Below are positions 1-6,354 of a stretch of 6,354 bases of DNA, one piece after another. Position 1 is the first letter of the stretch; each line of letters begins with the position of its first letter. The notes beneath the pieces are model-generated. The model worked only from the letters and a program-made list of their open reading frames with translations, was not told where the DNA came from and searched no databases. Both the position numbers and the translations under genes were made by a program. Origin of the DNA: an uncultured Alphaproteobacteria bacterium (GTDB taxonomy: Bacteria > Pseudomonadota > Alphaproteobacteria > Caulobacterales > Parvularculaceae); NCBI GenBank assembly GCA_938003575.1, contig CALKYG010000447.1, forward strand, positions 1 through 6,354. The letters are read 5' to 3'.

Positions 1-163
1 GTCCGCATTTCGCAACTGTTATGTGATGAAATAACCATCCTTTTTAAAGAATTCCGCATTGCCGCCGGTTCGGGACTATTCCGCCGCAGCGCCACGCAAA
101 GAGCATTCCATGTGACTCCGACAAAGTAGGGTCTGAAAGAAAATGTTGCGCAAAAAGTGCGCT
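1..163. other. Left-edge spacer without a supported gene
   Basis: No convincing gene is visible here. Plus-strand frame 1 stays open from the window edge to a TAG at 127-129 (42 codons), so the tail of a gene starting outside the window cannot be formally excluded. The translated tail shows no motif I recognise, and frames 2 and 3 close within the first 33 bases. The first 60 bases are noticeably AT-richer than the rest. They contain a small inverted repeat, GTTAT (18-22) and ATAAC (31-35), followed by a short T run at 41-45. The region is best read as the intergenic space downstream of the minus-strand peroxiredoxin gene. Confidence 0.5.
148..162 (-). terminator. Weak hairpin just past the bcp stop, possible terminator
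   Basis: Read on the minus strand, the first base after the bcp TAA is followed by GCGCA, a CTTTT loop and TGCGC, a perfect 5-bp stem. The bases that follow (AACATTTTCTTTC) are T-rich but not a clean T tract, so intrinsic termination would be weak. The position, two bases past the stop codon, is the main argument in favour. It could equally be a chance hairpin. Confidence 0.25.
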
Positions 164-631
164 TTAATGCTTTGATGACAGACCGCTTGCTGCGGAAAGC
201 ACTTCCTCCACATGCCCGGGCACGCGAACCTTCCGCCAAATCCGGCGGATTTTTCCAGTTTTGTCGATCAGAAAAGTGGAACGGTCAATGCCCATATATT
301 TCCGCCCGTAAAGGGTCTTTTCCACCCAAGAGCCGTAATCAGCGATTGTCTCACCGGTTTCGTCGGACGCGAGCAAGACCGTCAGATTGTGTTTTTCCCT
401 GAATTTTAGATGCCGTTGCACGCTGTCCTTTGAAACGCCGATGACGACGGCATCGATTTTGGCGAAAGCGCTGATAGAATTGGAGAATTCGATGGCCTCC
501 TTCGTGCAGCCGGCTGTGTCGTCCTTCGGGTAGAAATAGAGAATGACGATTTTCCCCTTGAATTGGCCGAGATTTATCACGCCCCCCTGGTCGGTCGGCA
601 GCGAGAAGTCCGGAGCCTTTGCGCCTTCCAT
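164..631 (-). CDS. bcp: Thioredoxin-dependent thiol peroxidase, Bcp/PrxQ family (single-cysteine type)
   Basis: This is a cytoplasmic peroxiredoxin that reduces hydrogen peroxide and organic hydroperoxides, normally recycled by thioredoxin or another thiol donor. The 155-residue product has the family's usual length and opens with APDFSLP (6-12). It carries the peroxidatic motif PKDDTAGC (35-42): P35, T39 and C42 form the PxxxTxxC active site, and R117 in DRSTFLI is the likely active-site arginine. C42 is the only cysteine. Position 47, where E. coli Bcp has its resolving cysteine, is isoleucine, so this should be a 1-Cys enzyme needing an external thiol. I chose the ATG at 629-631 because it gives the standard N-terminus and has AGGAG four bases upstream. 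An in-frame ATG at 695-697 would add 22 basic, unconserved residues without a good ribosome site. The gene is transcribed away from the YhdP-like gene. Family assignment is near certain; the 1-Cys mechanism is inferred. Confidence 0.95.
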   Translation of the reverse strand: MEGAKAPDFSLPTDQGGVINLGQFKGKIVILYFYPKDDTAGCTKEAIEFSNSISAFAKIDAVVIGVSKDSVQRHLKFREKHNLTVLLASDETGETIADYGSWVEKTLYGRKYMGIDRSTFLIDKTGKIRRIWRKVRVPGHVEEVLSAASGLSSKH

Positions 632-634
632 TAC

Positions 635-639
635 GCTCC
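635..639 (-). promoter_or_regulatory. Ribosome binding site deciding the bcp start
   Basis: The minus strand reads AGGAG, then CGTA, then ATG. The four-base spacing is slightly short but the match to the anti-Shine-Dalgarno sequence is good. It supports starting bcp at 631 rather than at the upstream in-frame ATG at 697. Confidence 0.6.
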
Positions 640-688
640 TGGTCTTCGTCGCCACTTCCCGCCTCCACTTCCGAACTGGATTTTGACC

Positions 689-717
689 AGAAAACATCGA
701 CCGGCGCGTCTCGTCAA
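689..717 (-). promoter_or_regulatory. Candidate bcp promoter (TTGACG / TTTTCT)
   Basis: On the minus strand TTGACG (717-712) is separated by exactly 17 bases from TTTTCT (694-689). The -35 element is close to the sigma-70 type consensus of alphaproteobacteria, which tend to keep TTGAC well; the -10 is poor (3 of 6). Transcription would start around 680 and give a leader of about 50 bases before the ATG at 631. It would also make the ATG at 697 unusable, because that codon lies between the two elements. A competing candidate lies at 737-765. Confidence 0.3.
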
Positions 718-736
718 AGTCTGTCCTTGATTGCGC

Positions 737-765
737 GTTATATTGTCACTACCGATAAGCGTTGA
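737..765 (-). promoter_or_regulatory. Alternative bcp promoter (TCAACG / TATAAC)
   Basis: On the minus strand TATAAC (742-737) matches the -10 consensus at five of six positions. Seventeen bases upstream is TCAACG (765-760), a poor -35 (3 of 6). The same AT-rich spot reads TATATT on the plus strand (739-744), so it could instead serve the divergent YhdP-like gene, although no matching -35 is visible there. Either use is speculative. Confidence 0.22.
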
Positions 766-815
766 TGGGAAGGGCTCCAACGCAACGAATGAGCGCAACA
801 CGGTCGGGTGCATGA
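765..815 (+). CDS. Possible 16-codon leader ORF overlapping the YhdP-like start
   Basis: An ATG at 765 opens a 16-residue frame ([16 protein letters not shown]) whose TGA at 813-815 overlaps the ATG at 812 of the large downstream gene as ATGA. Such overlaps are typical of translational coupling, which would help explain why the downstream ATG has no clear Shine-Dalgarno sequence. The mini-ORF itself also lacks a visible ribosome site, both at 765 and at its internal ATG at 789. The peptide resembles nothing I know, so a chance ORF is at least as likely. Confidence 0.15.
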   Translation: MGRAPTQRMSATRSGA

Positions 816-3800
816 AATCGCGCATTGCACGCTATGCGTTCCTCACGGCCGAAGGGCTCGGCATCATCGTTGCAGCAGTGGTTGCGGCGATCGCGTTTGT
901 CGCATGGCGAGTTCAGGCGGGACCTACCGATCTCACCTGGTCCGCCCCTGCGGTAAGGCTGGTTGCGAACGCGGCCGGCGCCAACGGGTTGATACGTTCA
1001 ATAGGAAAGATTTCAGTCACAAAGATCGATTCGGAGGGCGGCTATCAAATTGACCTTCAGGACGTCGATCTCTGCGGCGAGGGAGTCGAGGCGACTGCGA
1101 AACTCCCGCATATCGTGTTTGATATTTACCCGGCGGATCTCATAGACGGCAAAGTCGGCCCGAGACGGCTGCATATCGAAGGCGCCGCCTTAAGAATTGT
1201 CCGACGCGGCGACCGAAAACTCAAGCTCGAACTTGGCGGGCGAACGAGCAGCCGTATTCGGACCTTTCAACTGCTTACAGGCGGCGCGTATTTTCGGAAT
1301 GCGTTTGAGCTGGCCTCACTTTCGAATGTTTCAATATTTTTTCTGGACGAGAATTCGGGGCGGACCTGGCGCGGTCATGGCGGCGAGGCTTTGATTGAAA
1401 GAACTGGAACCGGATACGCGGCGAGACTGGAATCGAGGGTTTCTATCGGGGAGCATAACGCCGCCCTTCAGTTCGCCGCAGACTACGATGTCAATACCGA
1501 ACTAATTCAGGCGTCAATGGCATTCGCAGAAGCGCCGGTCGGCGATCTTGTCGCGGTATTCTTTAATGAGAATGCGGATTTGTTTACTGCGCCGATATCC
1601 GGCGAAGCGGACATCGTATTGGAGGCGGACGGCGCGGTGAAATCATCGACGATCCGCTTTCGGGCAGGAAACGGCGTCATGGCGGCCGGCAAGTTTCGCA
1701 TGCCGATCACTGACCTGACGGCTGCTGCATCGTTCAATCCCCTTTCAAATTCATTCAGCATAGAGAAATTCGAATGGACCGGAGACACGACGCGAGGCTC
1801 GCTGTCCGGCGAGGCGGCTTTGATAGCGCCGGCAGGCGGCAAAGGGGTTGACGAGATTGCGTTTACGCTCAACAGCAAGAGAGTCGAGGTCTCAATCGGC
1901 CAACTTTTCGAAGCTCCCGTGGATATCGAAGATGGAGCGGTCGATGGCCGCTATGAGGTCATGAACAAGAATCTGTCGATTGACAGCCTGACCGGAGACG
2001 TTTCAGGTGTTGCAGTCAAGGCGAAGGGAACATACCAGGCCAAGTCTGATGAAACGCCGTCGGTTTCCGCCGAGATCGCATTGGACGGCGAGCTGGCTCC
2101 CGAGACTTTACTCAAGCTGTGGCCCAAAAACCTTGCGATCGGCGCCCGCGATTTCATTGCAACCAGGTTGCTGAAAGCAAAGTTGAGCGGCATCGCTGCA
2201 AAGGTCGATTTCGACAATGAAGCGATTGGCGACGACGGCGTCGTTTCAGATGACGCAATTTCCATATCGTTCGTCGCGGAGGACGCCGTAGTGGTGTATG
2301 CTCCGGGAATGACGCCGCTGACAGACGTGTCAGGAAGGGGAATTCTCAAAGGCAACAGTTTCGCCTTCTCCGCGCATGCTGCGAGGGCCGGCCGTGCTCG
2401 GATATCGAAAGGCAGTGTCGAGATTCCGGTTCTGGAACCGAAAGGCGAACCGGCCGTATTCCGGTTTGACGTGTCCGGCGATGCCGGCGAGATTCTCAAA
2501 ATTCTCGATGAAAAGCCGCTTTCCGTATTGGCCGGATCGAATTTCCGGCCGGAGCAGTTCAAGGGCCCGGTCGTTGCGCAGGTCGAGATAATGCGGCCCA
2601 ATTTGCGCGAAGCGCCTCCGGATTCGTATCGCTACAAGGCGACCGCCGGTTTCCAGAACTTGGACGTTGAAGAAATCGTGGGCGATGCGACGCTATCGAA
2701 AGCGGCGGGCAATCTTGAGCTGTCGGCGGAGCAGATGCTGATCAAGGGCCGCGGGGCCCTCGGCGATGCGCCGGTCAACATTGAATGGCGCCAACGCTTC
2801 AAAGGTCAGGGCGACAAGACGGAAATTCTGGTTGACGGCGTTGCGAGCGCCGCGACTGCGGATATCTTCCGGATTCCCACTCGGCAATTTGTCAGGGGTG
2901 AGATTCCTTTTTCGGCGAGGGCGCTTGGCGGAATTGACGCGATCCGATTTCTTGAAATTGACGCAGACCTCACCGGCGCTGCGGTCTTCTCGGAAGTTCT
3001 TGAGTGGATCAAACCCGCTGGAACTCCCGCCAAAGGAACCGTAAAGGTGAGATTTGAAGATGCCGGAGCGAGGATTGACGAATTCAACATCGCTGGCGCC
3101 GATGTAATGATTTCGGGAGACGGACGGTTCACATCGTCCGGCGCAATCGAAGAGTTCAGGCTTCCTGCATTAAGGCTCGGTGAAGAGATTGATCTTTCGA
3201 TCTCCGGGAAGCGGCAGGCTGAAGGCGCGCTTGCTGTCTCCGTCAGGGGTGAAAGGCTGAATGCGTCCGAGATCATTCGCAACCTCCTGAATGACGGATT
3301 TGGACCGGGCGGCGCAAAGACGGCATTTGAGCTTGATGCAGAGATAGACTTGGTGACGATGCGAGGCGGCGCCGTTTTTCATGACGCAGCGCTTGATTTC
3401 AGACAGGGGCAAGATCGTCTGGATCGCCTAGATTTTTCTGCAGTCGGTTCGGACGGAAAGCGCCTGTCGGTCGCTTTGAAGAACGGGGAAGCGGACGCCC
3501 AGCTGATTGAAGCGAAATCCGACAATGTCGGCGCGATGCTTGCGGGCATTTTCGGCATTTCATCGGTCAGAGGCGGCGCCGGCTGGCTCGATTTCTCACT
3601 GGGAACGGATAGAGCGGGCGCGCCGCGCGAGGGAGCGATGGAAGCGCATGACCTTCGCGTCGTCGGGGCGCCGCTGCTCGCCAAGATTTTTTCAGCGGGA
3701 TCGCTCACCGGCCTTGCCGATCTGATGAACGGCGAAGGCATTGAACTGAAGAACGCGATGGCGCGCTTCACCGTCGCGAACGGCGAAATCCGGGTTTCCG

Positions 3801-4138
3801 AAGCGCGTGCGACCGGCCCGTCCGTCGGAATCACCGCGCAAGGAGCGTTCGGTCTGGACGGCGACCGGCTGATCGAGATCAGCGGCGCGGTCGCGCCCGC
3901 TTACGGCTTCAACTCGCTGCTCGGCAAGACGCCGGTGATCGGCGACCTCTTCGTCAATCGCAAGGGAGAAGGGCTCCTCGCGCTCACCTATGACGTGGCG
4001 GGACCGGCCTCGGAACCGCGCGTCACGGTCAACCCCTTGTCCGCTTTAACACCCGGCGTCTTCCGCCGGATGTTTGAGGGGCGCGCGGAGGAAGGCGAGG
4101 GACCGCCGGAGGCGCGCGAGGGCGGCAAGCCTAACTGA
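812..4138 (+). CDS. Large membrane-anchored YhdP/AsmA-like protein (DUF3971 and AsmA-like C-terminal type)
   Basis: The 1108-residue product has a basic N-terminus ([10 protein letters not shown]), one hydrophobic segment at about residues 15-32, and then a very long, largely periplasmic region of alternating beta-type segments without obvious catalytic residues. That is the build of AsmA/TamB/YhdP proteins, whose E. coli members (TamB, YhdP, YdbH) help move phospholipids to the outer membrane. The early stretch around residues 85-130 ([20 protein letters not shown], then [15 protein letters not shown]) is typical of DUF3971/YhdP proteins. The C-terminal part has the AsmA-like signature: [20 protein letters not shown] near 947-966, then [15 protein letters not shown] and [10 protein letters not shown] (1073-1082). 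I start at the ATG at 812 because an upstream TTG at 731 would put 27 unconserved polar residues before the anchor. The 3' end overlaps tyrS. Family is firm; a lipid-transport role is inferred. Confidence 0.87.
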   Translation: MKSRIARYAFLTAEGLGIIVAAVVAAIAFVAWRVQAGPTDLTWSAPAVRLVANAAGANGLIRSIGKISVTKIDSEGGYQIDLQDVDLCGEGVEATAKLPHIVFDIYPADLIDGKVGPRRLHIEGAALRIVRRGDRKLKLELGGRTSSRIRTFQLLTGGAYFRNAFELASLSNVSIFFLDENSGRTWRGHGGEALIERTGTGYAARLESRVSIGEHNAALQFAADYDVNTELIQASMAFAEAPVGDLVAVFFNENADLFTAPISGEADIVLEADGAVKSSTIRFRAGNGVMAAGKFRMPITDLTAAASFNPLSNSFSIEKFEWTGDTTRGSLSGEAALIAPAGGKGVDEIAFTLNSKRVEVSIGQLFEAPVDIEDGAVDGRYEVMNKNLSIDSLTGDVSGVAVKAKGTYQAKSDETPSVSAEIALDGELAPETLLKLWPKNLAIGARDFIATRLLKAKLSGIAAKVDFDNEAIGDDGVVSDDAISISFVAEDAVVVYAPGMTPLTDVSGRGILKGNSFAFSAHAARAGRARISKGSVEIPVLEPKGEPAVFRFDVSGDAGEILKILDEKPLSVLAGSNFRPEQFKGPVVAQVEIMRPNLREAPPDSYRYKATAGFQNLDVEEIVGDATLSKAAGNLELSAEQMLIKGRGALGDAPVNIEWRQRFKGQGDKTEILVDGVASAATADIFRIPTRQFVRGEIPFSARALGGIDAIRFLEIDADLTGAAVFSEVLEWIKPAGTPAKGTVKVRFEDAGARIDEFNIAGADVMISGDGRFTSSGAIEEFRLPALRLGEEIDLSISGKRQAEGALAVSVRGERLNASEIIRNLLNDGFGPGGAKTAFELDAEIDLVTMRGGAVFHDAALDFRQGQDRLDRLDFSAVGSDGKRLSVALKNGEADAQLIEAKSDNVGAMLAGIFGISSVRGGAGWLDFSLGTDRAGAPREGAMEAHDLRVVGAPLLAKIFSAGSLTGLADLMNGEGIELKNAMARFTVANGEIRVSEARATGPSVGITAQGAFGLDGDRLIEISGAVAPAYGFNSLLGKTPVIGDLFVNRKGEGLLALTYDVAGPASEPRVTVNPLSALTPGVFRRMFEGRAEEGEGPPEAREGGKPN
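4048..4074 (-). other. Strong hairpin downstream of tyrS, inside the 3' end of the YhdP-like gene
   Basis: In the minus-strand RNA, AACATCCGGCG pairs with CGCCGGGTGTT around a GAAGA loop, giving an 11-bp stem with a single G-U wobble. It begins 57 bases past the tyrS stop. In the plus-strand RNA the same position becomes a C-A mismatch, so the structure is better formed in the tyrS transcript. No T run follows, so it is not a classical intrinsic terminator. It could mark or protect the tyrS 3' end, or follow simply from the codons of the conserved [10 protein letters not shown] segment. Confidence 0.35.
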
Positions 4139-5375
4139 CGCGCGCGAGCGCGTGTTTTTTCTTGCCGACGGATAGCTTGATCGCGCCGTCCCTGACGTCC
4201 GCGTGAACGAGCGCGCGTTCCTCTGTACACGGTGCATCATTGACCTTCAGCGCGCCCGCCTTGATATGGCGGCGCCCTTCGCCCTTCGATTCGATCAGGC
4301 CGGCCCTCAGGAACGCGTCGAGCAGCGGAACGCCGGCTGCGATTTCCCGCCCGGTCAACTCGATTGTCGGAAGGCCTTCGGCCGCAGCGCCGTCTTCGAA
4401 CGTGCGGCGCGCCGTTTCCGCCGCCTCGTCCGCCGCCGCCCGTCCATGAAGCCAGGCGGTCGCTTCGGTCGCGAGCACCTTCTTCGCCTCATTGATCTCG
4501 GCGCCGCCAAGGGACGCAAGCCGGCGCACTTCATCCATCGGCAGTCTCGTGAACCGCGCGAGCATCATGCCGACATCGGCGTCCTCCGCGTTCCGCCAGT
4601 ACTGCCAGTAATCATACGGAGACAGCATGTCGGCGTTGAGCCAGACGGCGCCCTGTTGGGTTTTGCCCATTTTTCCGCCCGAAGCTGTCGTCAAAAGCGG
4701 CGTCGTCAGGCCGAAAACCTCCGCTCCGTCCTTGCGGCGGCAAAGCTCGACGCCGTTGACGATATTTCCCCATTGATCGGACCCGCCCATCTGAAGCGCG
4801 CAGCCGTATTGACGGTGAAGCTCTAGGAAGTCGTAAGCCTGCATGAGCATGTAGTTGAATTCGAGAAATGTCATCGGGCTCTCACGCTCAAGGCGCAGTT
4901 TGACGCTGTCAAACGTCAGCATACGGTTGATCGTGAACGCTGTGCCGTAATCGCGCAGGAATTCGACATAGCCGAGCTTTGAAAGCCAGTCGTCGTTGTT
5001 GACCATGATCGCGTCGGTCGGGGCTGGCCCGAATTTCAGGAATTTCTGAAAGACGCCCTTTATCCCGTCAATATTCGCGGCGATGTCCGCGTCCGACAGC
5101 AGCGCGCGCTGCTGGTCCCTGCCGGTCGGATCGCCGACCTTGGTCGTGCCGCCGCCCATCAGCGCAATCGGCTTGTGGCCGGTCGCTTGCAGCCAGTAGA
5201 GCAACATGATCTGCACAAGGCTTCCCGCGTGCAGCGAACGCGCCGTGGCGTCAAAGCCGATATAGCCGGTGACGACGCCGGACTTCAGCGCCACATCGAG
5301 TCCTTCAAGGTTGGTGCCCTGATGGATGAATCCGCGCTCGTCCAGAATGCGCAGGAAATCGGATTTAAAGGTCAT
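4131..5375 (-). CDS. tyrS: Tyrosine--tRNA ligase (TyrRS), class I
   Basis: TyrS activates tyrosine with ATP and charges tRNA-Tyr in the cytoplasm. The 414-residue product has the usual bacterial length and domain order. The Rossmann core carries the HIGH-type motif SLHAGS (47-52). The tyrosine pocket includes Y38 in GYIGFDAT, then Y175, Q179 and D182 in [13 protein letters not shown] and Q201 in GGSDQWGN; these align with Y34, Y169, Q173, D176 and Q195 of the Bacillus stearothermophilus enzyme. The KMSKS loop is KMGKT (235-239). A C-terminal S4-type RNA-binding domain spans about 350-410. I start at the ATG at 5373-5375 because [11 protein letters not shown] matches the family N-terminus; the frame stays open to 5537 but encodes an unconserved arginine- and proline-rich stretch. 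No strong Shine-Dalgarno sequence is visible. The TAG stop at 4131-4133 lies inside the convergent YhdP-like gene, an 8-bp overlap. Nothing suggests a defect. Confidence 0.97.
   Translation of the reverse strand: MTFKSDFLRILDERGFIHQGTNLEGLDVALKSGVVTGYIGFDATARSLHAGSLVQIMLLYWLQATGHKPIALMGGGTTKVGDPTGRDQQRALLSDADIAANIDGIKGVFQKFLKFGPAPTDAIMVNNDDWLSKLGYVEFLRDYGTAFTINRMLTFDSVKLRLERESPMTFLEFNYMLMQAYDFLELHRQYGCALQMGGSDQWGNIVNGVELCRRKDGAEVFGLTTPLLTTASGGKMGKTQQGAVWLNADMLSPYDYWQYWRNAEDADVGMMLARFTRLPMDEVRRLASLGGAEINEAKKVLATEATAWLHGRAAADEAAETARRTFEDGAAAEGLPTIELTGREIAAGVPLLDAFLRAGLIESKGEGRRHIKAGALKVNDAPCTEERALVHADVRDGAIKLSVGKKKHALARVS
4138..4160 (+). terminator. Rho-independent terminator of the YhdP-like gene, embedded in tyrS
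   Basis: Starting at the last base of the stop codon, ACGCGC (4138-4143), loop GCGA (4144-4147) and GCGCGT (4148-4153) form a perfect 6-bp, GC-rich stem closed by a GNRA-type tetraloop. One G and then six T (4155-4160) follow. On the minus strand the hairpin is not followed by a T run, so it would act only on plus-strand transcription. The T tract is the complement of the lysine codons in the tyrS tail [11 protein letters not shown]. The stem is short, which keeps confidence moderate. Confidence 0.6.
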
Positions 5376-5408
5376 GGCGCCGCCGGCAACTTCGTTTCGG
5401 GCGGACCT

Positions 5409-5414
5409 TCTATA
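5409..5414 (-). promoter_or_regulatory. Candidate -10 element for tyrS (TATAGA)
   Basis: On the minus strand TATAGA matches the -10 consensus at five of six positions and lies 33 bases before the tyrS ATG, implying a leader of roughly 25-30 bases. No good -35 is found 16-18 bases upstream; that stretch is GC-rich and overlaps the inverted repeat at 5424-5445. I see no T-box-like leader, and the leader implied here would be too short for one. Confidence 0.25.
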
Positions 5415-5423
5415 GCGGCCGCC

Positions 5424-5445
5424 CCGGGAAGGGAACCGGTCCCGG
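5424..5445. repeat. Inverted repeat in the tyrS / glycosyltransferase divergent region
   Basis: CCGGGA (5424-5429) and TCCCGG (5440-5445) are perfect inverted arms around a 10-base spacer, and the inner GGGAACCGGTCCC is itself nearly palindromic. The repeat sits where a -35 element for tyrS would fall, so it could be an operator. In GC-rich DNA of this kind such repeats also arise by chance, and I recognise no named regulator's site. Confidence 0.25.
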
Positions 5446-5545
5446 CATATCGGGTTCGCCGGCGGCCGACGCTTGAGCTCGTCCGGCGCCTCCTGTACGC
5501 CGGGTCGCGCCCGACCTCGCCTGACGGGAAAGAACACGCCGCGCC

Positions 5546-6354
5546 ATGATCTCTGTGATTATCGTCAATTTCAATTCCGGCGACCGGCTCGCGCGGTGCC
5601 TTGCAGCGCTTTCCCGGCAGACCTTTCGTAATTTCGAGACCATCGTTTTCGACAACGGTTCCTCGGACGACTCGATCGCTCGCGCTGACGGCGCGTCCGC
5701 GCGTTTCGTCAGATCGCCGAATAATCTCGGCTTCGCCGCGGCGAACAATCGCGCGGCGAAAATCGCGGCGGGCGATTGGCTCGCCTTCCTCAATCCGGAC
5801 GCCTATCCGCAGGCGGACTGGCTCGACCGGCTTTGCGCGGCGACAGCGCGCTATCCGATGGCGGATGCATTCGGCAGCGCCCAGTTCGATGCGGCCTCGC
5901 CGTCCAGGATCGACGGCGCCGGCGATGTCTATCATGCGTTCGGCGTCGCCTATCGCGGGCATTTCGGCTGGCCCTCGGCGCTGCTGCCTGAGGACGCCGA
6001 ATGTTTCTCGCCCTGTGCTGCGGCGGCGATGTATCGCAAATCCGCATTCGAGTCGCTTGGCGGGTTTGACGAGCGTTTTTTCTGCTATGGAGAAGATGTC
6101 GATCTCGGTTTCCGGCTGCGCCTTTCCGGCGGCCGGGCGGTCCAGCTCAACGCCGCGCGCGTGCTGCATGAAGGATCGGGCGTTACTGGCCGGCACAGCG
6201 ATTTTTCCGTCTATCACGGGCACAGGAACCGGATCTGGATAGCGCGCAAGAATCTGCCGGGCCTCCTGTTCTGGGGCCTGTCGCCGCTGCGCCTTCTTGT
6301 CGACGCCGCGTTGTTCGCAAGGATGATCCTGCTGGGAAGAGCCGGCGCCTATCT
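5546..6354 (+). CDS. Family 2 glycosyltransferase, rhamnosyltransferase-like (3' end outside window)
   Basis: The 269 visible residues are a GT2 (GT-A fold) enzyme, which transfers a sugar from a nucleotide-activated donor to a growing glycan, usually at the cytoplasmic face of the inner membrane. It opens with [13 protein letters not shown], followed by [10 protein letters not shown] (34-43) and [13 protein letters not shown] (58-70), both typical of WbbL-like enzymes. The metal-binding DxD position is NPD (83-85). The acceptor-side motif is [18 protein letters not shown] (174-191), with E183-D184 the likely catalytic pair, and HEGS lies at 208-211. A hydrophobic stretch begins near 239, suggesting membrane association. 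The frame has a TGA at 5522-5524, so the ATG at 5546 is the only ATG available; its ribosome site (GGGAAAG, about 12 bases upstream) is weak. It is divergent from tyrS by 170 bp. The family is clear; donor, acceptor and product cannot be told. O-antigen or other surface polysaccharide synthesis is the likeliest role. Confidence 0.92.
   Translation, partial: MISVIIVNFNSGDRLARCLAALSRQTFRNFETIVFDNGSSDDSIARADGASARFVRSPNNLGFAAANNRAAKIAAGDWLAFLNPDAYPQADWLDRLCAATARYPMADAFGSAQFDAASPSRIDGAGDVYHAFGVAYRGHFGWPSALLPEDAECFSPCAAAAMYRKSAFESLGGFDERFFCYGEDVDLGFRLRLSGGRAVQLNAARVLHEGSGVTGRHSDFSVYHGHRNRIWIARKNLPGLLFWGLSPLRLLVDAALFARMILLGRAGAY

Noticed and set aside
18..45. Small inverted repeat GTTAT/ATAAC followed by a T run, considered as a plus-strand terminator
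   Set aside because: The stem is only five AT-rich pairs with an 8-base loop, and five other bases separate it from the T run, so it is too weak to call.
632..697. 22-residue extension of Bcp to an ATG at 697
   Set aside because: There is no good ribosome site, the residues are unconserved, and the extension overlaps a candidate promoter. The ATG at 631 has AGGAG upstream and gives the usual 155-residue length.
731..811. N-terminal extension of the YhdP-like protein from a TTG at 731
   Set aside because: It would put 27 polar residues ahead of a normal basic-then-hydrophobic membrane anchor. The ATG at 812 gives a standard N-terminus.
1951..2601. Minus-strand open frame of 216 codons antisense to the YhdP-like gene
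   Set aside because: It is a low-complexity, serine- and alanine-rich shadow of the sense frame, with no motif and no supporting ribosome site.
4203..4826. Plus-strand open frame of 207 codons antisense to tyrS
   Set aside because: The minus strand encodes an unambiguous TyrRS with HIGH-type, KMSKS-type and tyrosine-binding motifs. The antisense frame is an Arg/Pro/Ala-rich shadow without domain features.
5376..5537. 54-residue N-terminal extension of TyrS to an ATG at 5537
   Set aside because: The added residues are an Arg/Pro-rich stretch not seen in TyrRS, while [11 protein letters not shown] from 5375 matches the normal family start and length.
5372..6223. Minus-strand open frame of 283 codons antisense to the glycosyltransferase
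   Set aside because: It is arginine- and alanine-rich without recognisable motifs. It overlaps the tyrS start and lies opposite a plus-strand frame with clear GT2 motifs. Long antisense frames are expected in GC-rich coding DNA.
1..6354. Searched by eye for CRISPR arrays, insertion sequences, tRNA or rRNA genes, toxin-antitoxin pairs and phage genes
   Set aside because: I saw no regularly spaced repeats, terminal inverted repeats, transposase or integrase motifs, or tRNA T-arm consensus. The strand layout and gene content look like core chromosome.

Overview
The window looks like an ordinary chromosomal segment of a fairly GC-rich alphaproteobacterium, most likely in the order Hyphomicrobiales (Rhizobiales). 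This rests on the protein character. The single-cysteine Bcp peroxiredoxin, the tyrosyl-tRNA synthetase beginning [11 protein letters not shown] with the SLHAGS and KMGKT signatures, and the large AsmA/YhdP-like protein ending in [10 protein letters not shown] are all of the type I associate with that group. The genus cannot be fixed from the sequence. I see no mobile element, CRISPR array, tRNA, rRNA, integrase or phage gene.

Layout. Positions 1-163 hold no convincing gene, only an AT-richer spacer and a weak hairpin just past the bcp stop. A Bcp/PrxQ peroxiredoxin gene lies on the minus strand (164-631). A 180-bp divergent intergenic region separates it from a very long plus-strand gene (812-4138) encoding a 1108-residue membrane-anchored YhdP/AsmA-like protein. 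That gene converges on tyrS (minus strand, 4131-5375), and the two coding sequences overlap by 8 bp at their 3' ends. A second divergent spacer of 170 bp separates tyrS from a plus-strand family 2 glycosyltransferase (from 5546) that runs off the right edge.

How the genes fit together. They do not form one operon, since the strands alternate (- + - +). Bcp is a cytoplasmic peroxide-detoxifying enzyme. The YhdP-like protein is probably an envelope protein for lipid transport or outer-membrane homeostasis. TyrS charges tRNA-Tyr, and the glycosyltransferase probably acts in surface polysaccharide synthesis. From memory, the bcp / YhdP-like / tyrS arrangement recurs in Hyphomicrobiales, so this is probably conserved core synteny with a glycosyltransferase at one flank.

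I found no new biological system. The most interesting sequence-level point is the compact convergent junction. A likely Rho-independent terminator for the YhdP-like gene, with a GNRA tetraloop and a T6 tract, is written into the last codons of tyrS. A second strong hairpin lies in the 3' end of the YhdP-like gene, downstream of tyrS, and pairs better in the tyrS-sense RNA.
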